Shown here: piece by piece, positions 58,460-64,000 of the stretch | How positions within the stretch are numbered: the first letter of the stretch is position 1 | Layout of the letters: every line of letters starts with the position of its first letter | DNA from: Limnoperna fortunei | Lineage: Eukaryota > Mollusca > Bivalvia > Mytilida > Modiolidae | DNA length: 64,000 nucleotides | Direction: 5' to 3' | Assembly (NCBI GenBank): GCA_944474755.1 | Contig: OX104119.1 | Span: 44,603,927 to 44,667,926, forward strand | The notes under the pieces: model-generated | Seen by the model: only the letters and a program-made list of their open reading frames with translations | The model's database searches: none | What the model was told of the DNA's origin: nothing | Program-made: the position numbers and the translations under genes

Positions 58460-61400
58460 TCGTACTTCTATTCTGAGATATTAAGATGTAATGCATTTCA
58501 TTTAAAAATTAAAATACTTACATTACAGGGACAGACAAACATAACGAAGAAAAAAATAAAAATTAAGAAATCAAACTCGTGTACACCCTTGGAGTGAAAA
58601 CAGGTGCTGTAGAAGGTTAAGCTTTTCTTTCATTCTAATGAACGACGGTCAGTATAAAAAAGGATTAATAATTATACGGTTTTTCTAATTATTTCATGCA
58701 TATTCACAAATATAGAAAGTAAGTATAGCCTGAGGTCATGAATATAAGAAGACGATCCGGATTCGATAAAGAAATTGCTACAATTAAACGTTTTTACCAG
58801 GTTATGTTTTATAACGTATTCCATGGAGAGAAATTAGAGCCAATAATATTAATTTGAGGATACCGTTTCGTCATAAAAATATAAAATATAAAATTACAAA
58901 GTCTTAGCAGACAGAAACCTCAGGAACACATCAGGCAACAGTACCTCAAATTATAAAACAAACAAATAAACAACAAGAACCCGTATGAATCCTGAGATAT
59001 GTTAAAATACGCTATATGCTTATTACTCCTTTTCGTTTCAAGATTTATAACATCTAAAATTGTAAATTTTAATTCTCACAGAATTCTACGATTCCAATAT
59101 AGTAATCGTCATAATAAACATAAGGATTTATTGTGTAGTGTTATTTTGTTATTTTGAATTTCCACCCATAAAGGTAAATCAGAGTATAATGATTCGTATT
59201 AAAAAAATACACGTTCAAAACTACATGGATGGGCGAAACATAAGAACACATCAAGTAACAAGCACTCCAAACACGTAAGAAGCAATTCAAAGTATTTACT
59301 CGTTTTCTAAGATGTATGGTAAACAAGCAATCTACTTTAAGATTTTATTGTTTTAAGTATTTTATTTTATACTTATTACAATTACTTTGTTGACTGATGC
59401 CTAAAACATTTGGTCGAACTTCGTTTTTGTTTTAAAGTGAAAGAAATCATAAATTTTAAATAATCTCACATAATTCAACTATACCACTATTCATCTGAAT
59501 ACTAAATATAATGCTTAATTGTGTAGTGTTATTTTATGCATATACTTATCGTTACTTTCTGGACTTGTACTTACTTGCTGAAATGAAACAAACCAAACAG
59601 TATATATAATCACATAAAATGACCTGTACTAACATGCCCAATAGGATTGACATAAATATATGTAATATTAAAACATCTATTTTCTATTGGAATCTGACAA
59701 AATATATTGGAACCAACGTCAAATAGGACAAATAACAACCACTCTTTGGATTACAAAATAATTCATATTGTAAGAAACAGAAATATATAAAACGAACAGT
59801 CACAACTGAAAAAAAGAAACAAAAAAAACTCCTTTACACACCAGGAGTGAAATCAGATACTTAGGGACGTAAGCATTTTCCGCATCTTTAGCGACAGACG
59901 TCAGTATAAAATTGTTTTATAACTGTACAGCTATTTTTGCCATTGTATTAATAGACGCACATAAACACATCAAGTATTCTTATGATATGTCGTGATCAGT
60001 ATAGAATGTGACGAAGAAATTACATTGTTACTATGAAGGTAAAGGTAAATCAGAGTATAATGATTCGTGTTAAAAAAATCACAAAATTACATGGTCATGG
60101 CTGACATAAAACTCAAGAACACATCAAGCAACAAGCACTTAAAACATGCAAGAAACAAATAAGCAAAACGAATCCATATCAACACTGATATACTGTAAGC
60201 GATTTTCGTTGGATAAAACGACTATTCAAAGTATTTACTACTTTTCTAAGATGTATGGTCTAAAAGCAATCTACTTTAAGATTGTATTGTTATATACGCT
60301 AGTATTTTATTTTTACTTATTACAATAACTTTTTGACTTGTGCCCAAAACATTTGATCGCACTCCATTTTTGTTTTAAAGTGAAGGAAATCCTAAATTTG
60401 AAATAGTCTCACAGAATTCAACTATAGCACTATTCATCTGAATACTAAATATAAGGTTTAATTGTGTAGTGTTATTTTATACATATACTTAGCGTTACGT
60501 TATAGAGTTGCACTTACTATCTGAATTGAAACAAACCAAACAGTATATTTTATTACATAAACTGACCTGTACTAACATGCACAATAGGATTAAAATAAAT
60601 ATATATAACATTAAAACATCTATTTTCTATTGGAATCTGACAAAATATATTGGAACCAACGTCAAATAGGACAAATAACAATGTTATCTTTTGATTATAA
60701 AAGACTTCTATTTGTAAGAAACAGAAATATATACCACTAACGGTCACAACTAAAATAAAGAAACAAAAAACTCATGTACACACCATTAGCAAAATCAGAT
60801 ACTCGGGTATAGAGATTCGTACTAAAAAATTCAAGTTCAAAACAATATGGTCATGGCTGACAGAAAACTCAAGAACACATCAAGTAACAAGTACTCAAAA
60901 CATACAAGAAACAAATAATCAAAAAGAACCCATATCAACACTGAGATATTGTAAGTAATATTGTTGGATAAAACGACCATTCAAAGTATTTTCTGCTTCT
61001 TTTTAAGATATATGGTCTAAAAGCAATCTACTTTAAGATTATTTTTTAAACGCTAGTATTTTATTTTATACTTATTACAATTACTTTGTTGACTGATGCC
61101 TTAAACATTTGGTCGAACTCCATTTTGCTTTTTTATGTGAAATAAATCCTAAATATTAAATAGTCTCAAAGAAATCAACTGTACCACTATTCATCTGAAT
61201 ACTAAATATAAGGTTTAATTGTCTAGTGTTATTTGATACATAAACTTATTGCTACTTTCTGGACTTGTACTTACAGGCTGAAATGAAACAAACCAAACAG
61301 TATATATAATTACATAAACTGACCTGTACTAACATGCACAATAGGATTTACATAAATATATATAATATTACAACATTTTCTATTGGAATCTGATATAATA

Positions 61401-63500
61401 TATTAGAACCTACGTCAAAGAGGACAAATAACAATCTAATCTTTGGATTAGAAAAGAACTCCTATTGTAAGAAACAGAAATATATACAACGAACGGTCAC
61501 AGCTAAAATAAAGAAACCAAAAAAAAACTCATGTACACACCAGGAGTGAAATCAGATACTCGGGTATAAAGATTAGTATTTAAAAAATCCAAGTTCAAAA
61601 CTACATGATCATGGCTGACAGACATTTCAAGAACACATCAAGTAGCAAGCATTAACGACAAACAAGAAACAAATAAGCAAATAGAACTCATATGAAAACT
61701 GAGATACTGAAAGTAATATTCTTTGGATAAAACTACTATTCAAAGATTTTACTGCTTTTCTAAGATGTATGGTCTAAAAGCAATCTACTTTAAGATTGTA
61801 TTGTTTTAAACGCTAATATTTTGTTTTATACTTATTACAATTACTTTGTTGACTGATGCCTAAAACATTTGGTCGAACTCCATTTTTGATTTAAAGTGAC
61901 GGAAATCATAAATTTTAAATTATCTCATAGAATACAACTATACCACTATTCATCTGAATACTAAATGTAAGGTTTAATTGTGTAGTGTTATTTTATACAT
62001 ATACTTATCGTTACTTTCTAGACTTGTACTTACCGGCTGAAATGAAACAAACCAAACAGTATATATAATTACATAAACTGACCTGTACTAACATGCTCAA
62101 TAGGATTGACATAAATATATGTAATATTAAAACATCTTTTTTCTATTTGAATCTGACAAAATATATTGGAACCAAAGTCAAATAGGACAAATAACAATCA
62201 AATCTTTAGATTACAAATTTTTAAAGAACTCATATTGTAAAAAACAGAAATATATACAACAAACGGTCACAACTAAAATAAAGAAACAAAAAACTCATGT
62301 ACACACCAGGAGTGAAATCAGATACTCGGGTATAAAGATTTGTATAAAAAAATCCAAGTTCAAAACTACATGATCATGGCTGACAGAAAACTCAAGAACA
62401 CATCAAGTAACAAGCACTTAAAACATACAAGAAACAAATAAGCAAAAAGAACCCATATGAACACTGAGATACTGTTAGTAATATTCGTTGGATAAAACGA
62501 GTATTCAAAGTATTTTTTGCTTTTTTTAAGATATATGGTCTAAAAGCGATCTACTTTAAGATTTATTTTTTTAAACGCTAGTATTTTATTTACACGTATT
62601 ACAATTACTTTGTTGACTTGTACCTAAAGCATTTGGTCGAACTCATTTTTTGCTTTAAAGTGAAAGAAATCATAAATTTTAAATTATCTCACAGAATTCA
62701 ACTCTACCACTATTCATCTGAATACTAAATATAAGGTCTAATTGTGTAGTGTTATTTTATACATATACTTATCGTTACTTTCTGGACTTGTACTTACCGG
62801 CTGAAATGAAACAAACCAAACAGTATATATAAATACATGAACTGACCTGTACTAACATGCCCACACAGGATTGACATAAATATATGTAATATTAAAACAT
62901 CTTTTTTCTATTGGAATCTGAAAAATATATTGGAACCAACGTCAAATAGGACAAATAACAATCTTATCTTTGGATTACAAAAGAACTCATATTGTAAGAA
63001 ACAGAAATATATACAACGAGCGGTCACAACTAAAATAAAGAAACAAAAAAAAAACTCAAGTACACACCAGGAGTGAAATCAGATACTCGGGTATAAAGAT
63101 TCGTACTAAAAAATTCAAGTTCAAAACTACATGATCATGAACACATCAAGTAACAAGCACTCAAACAATACAAGTTCAAAACAATCTACTTTAAGGTTCT
63201 ATATTTTTTTTAAACGTTTGTATTTTATTTTATACTTATAATAATTACTTTGTTGACTGATGCCTTAAACATTTGATTAAACTCCATTTTTGTTTTTTTT
63301 TAAACTCATGTACATATCTATCGATATCAATATTCAACGGTATACTAAACATTAGGCATAATTGTGTAAGTCTATTTTATGGACATATTTATCACGTTCT
63401 TGACTTGTACTTACTGGCTGTAAAACAAAACAATAAAAAGTGTATATAATTGCACCAATTGACGTATACTAACAAGTACAATGCGAGTGACTTTGTAAAA
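58460..63500 (+). repeat. ~760 bp tandem repeat array
   Basis: The landmark CAAACCAAACAGTATAT occurs at 59589, 60532, 61289, 62048 and 62812 (spacings 943, 757, 759 and 764), and a worn version at about 63428. A second landmark, 'tgtacacaccaggagtgaaatcagatactcgg', follows each at the same offset. Adjacent units differ by a few per cent to about ten per cent by eye. The outer units (58.5 and 63.1-63.5 kb) are shortened or rearranged. Recurrent 60-codon frames are not conserved. Confidence 0.9.
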
Positions 63501-63622
63501 TACATCTATTTTTGTAGTGTAGTCTAAAAATGCACATTAAGTCCAACTTGAAATAGTCCAAATAACAAGTTAATCGTTGGATTAAAAAAGAACCCACATT
63601 AAGAAGGGCAGACACAAACATT

Positions 63623-63720
63623 ACCCTTGTCTTCTGGTTTGATGACTATTTCTACATTTGATCTTAAGTTTCTTAAGGCAGTTCGTTCGTCAGGAGAGAG
63701 ATTGTCAAAATTGTTAGTAT
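63623..63720 (-). pseudogene. Penelope-like RT N-terminal piece, inverted
   Basis: On the minus strand it reads NLSPDERTALRNLRSNVEIV and IKPEDKG, the conserved block just upstream of the V-V-M-D-K motif in this RT family. That next motif is found on the plus strand at 63723, immediately beyond the other end of this segment, so the piece is inverted relative to its continuation. Confidence 0.75.
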
Positions 63721-63722
63721 AA

Positions 63723-64000
63723 GATTCAACTGTGGTTATGGACAAATCTGCCTATATTCGAGAGGCTGAACGTCGACTGAATGATGACCGGTTTTATACG
63801 AAATTAGAAGAGGACCCCACAGAGAAATTCAGAGATGAAATAACTAAGGAATTAACCAAAATGAACACTCTAGGCTATATTGATGATAAAACTCTCGAAG
63901 ACCTAACACCAGACAATCCAAAAAGCCGGCAGATTCTACCTTCTTCCTAAAATTGACAAACCTAACAACCCCGGTAGACCTATCGTATAAGCTAACGGCC
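63723..64000 (+). pseudogene. Penelope-like RT N-terminal region, continues past the window
   Basis: Reads DSTVVMDKSAYIREAERRLN, DDRFYTKLEEDPTEKF, GYIDDKTLEDLTPDNPKS, then a one-base frame change at about 63930 into RFYLLPKIDKPNNPGRPIV, a stop, and ANG. These are the N-terminal and first RT motifs (..L-P-K-I-H-K-P-G..G-R-P-I-V-S..). The frameshift and stop show a dead copy. Confidence 0.83.

Noticed and set aside
59141..60747. 60-64 codon frames in the 760 bp array
   Set aside because: They recur only in some units and are broken in others; no start or product is conserved.

Overview
The window looks like AT-rich, repeat-dense nuclear DNA from a mollusc, most likely a bivalve and possibly a mytilid. 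Three things point that way: tRNA-derived SINEs with AAACAAAC-type tails, the dispersed 'GGGGAGATAACTC' and 'GACCTTGACCTTTGACCTTG' words, and a 'CCAGACGCGCGTTTCGTCTA'-like motif. The last two points rest on my memory of mussel sequences. No spliced host gene, rRNA or CRISPR array is visible. The tRNA-like sequences are all SINE heads.

The only host-type coding sequence is an intronless rhodopsin-like (class A) GPCR at 22704-23717. It has a one-base frameshift just before the TM7 NPxxY motif, which survives in another frame. A much more decayed relative lies at 4925-5988 and is also frame-broken in TM7. Both belong to a small family with an unusual H/R-R-F-R-Q-V sequence at the TM3 DRY position.

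Everything else is mobile or tandem DNA. There are many dead fragments of Penelope-like retroelements (RT cores at 8.0-8.5, 16.5-17.2, 28.7-29.3, 31.2-32.4, 43.4-43.8 and 63.6-64.0 kb, plus a recurring 3' tail). There are LINE fragments (28.4 and 32.4-32.9 kb), two Tc1-like transposase relics (13.3-18.9 kb, split, and 39.3-39.8 kb), a 4.66 kb TTAA-flanked element with terminal inverted repeats (48.4-53.1 kb), a 4.65 kb element with ~310 bp satellite-like terminal inverted repeats (13.7-18.4 kb), and several SINEs.

The most striking structure is a composite satellite block. Its order is satellite 1 (~43 bp), linker, satellite 2 (~45 bp), SINE, satellite 3 (~37 bp). It occurs at 9.5-13.0 plus 19.07-19.2 kb (block A), 45.3-48.3 kb (block B), and in inverted, partial form at 53.1-54.7 kb (block D). 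Blocks B and D form a large imperfect palindrome around the TTAA element. Upstream of B lies a ~2.5 kb segment (40.1-42.7 kb) that is directly duplicated at 55.9-58.5 kb. In both places it is followed by units of a ~760 bp tandem repeat, which runs almost to the window end at the second copy.

Layout: 0-9 kb, GPCR relic, a 288 bp tandem repeat and one Penelope-like fragment. 9-19.2 kb, block A with a four-level nest of insertions. 19.4-21.1 kb, two more satellites. 22.7-23.7 kb, GPCR. 24.4-25.6 kb, 32 bp satellite. 26.9-39.8 kb, scattered dead retroelements, a MITE and hairpins. 40-64 kb, segmental duplications, block B, TTAA element, block D and the 760 bp array. All similarities were judged by eye; nothing was aligned computationally, so boundaries are approximate unless termini are stated.
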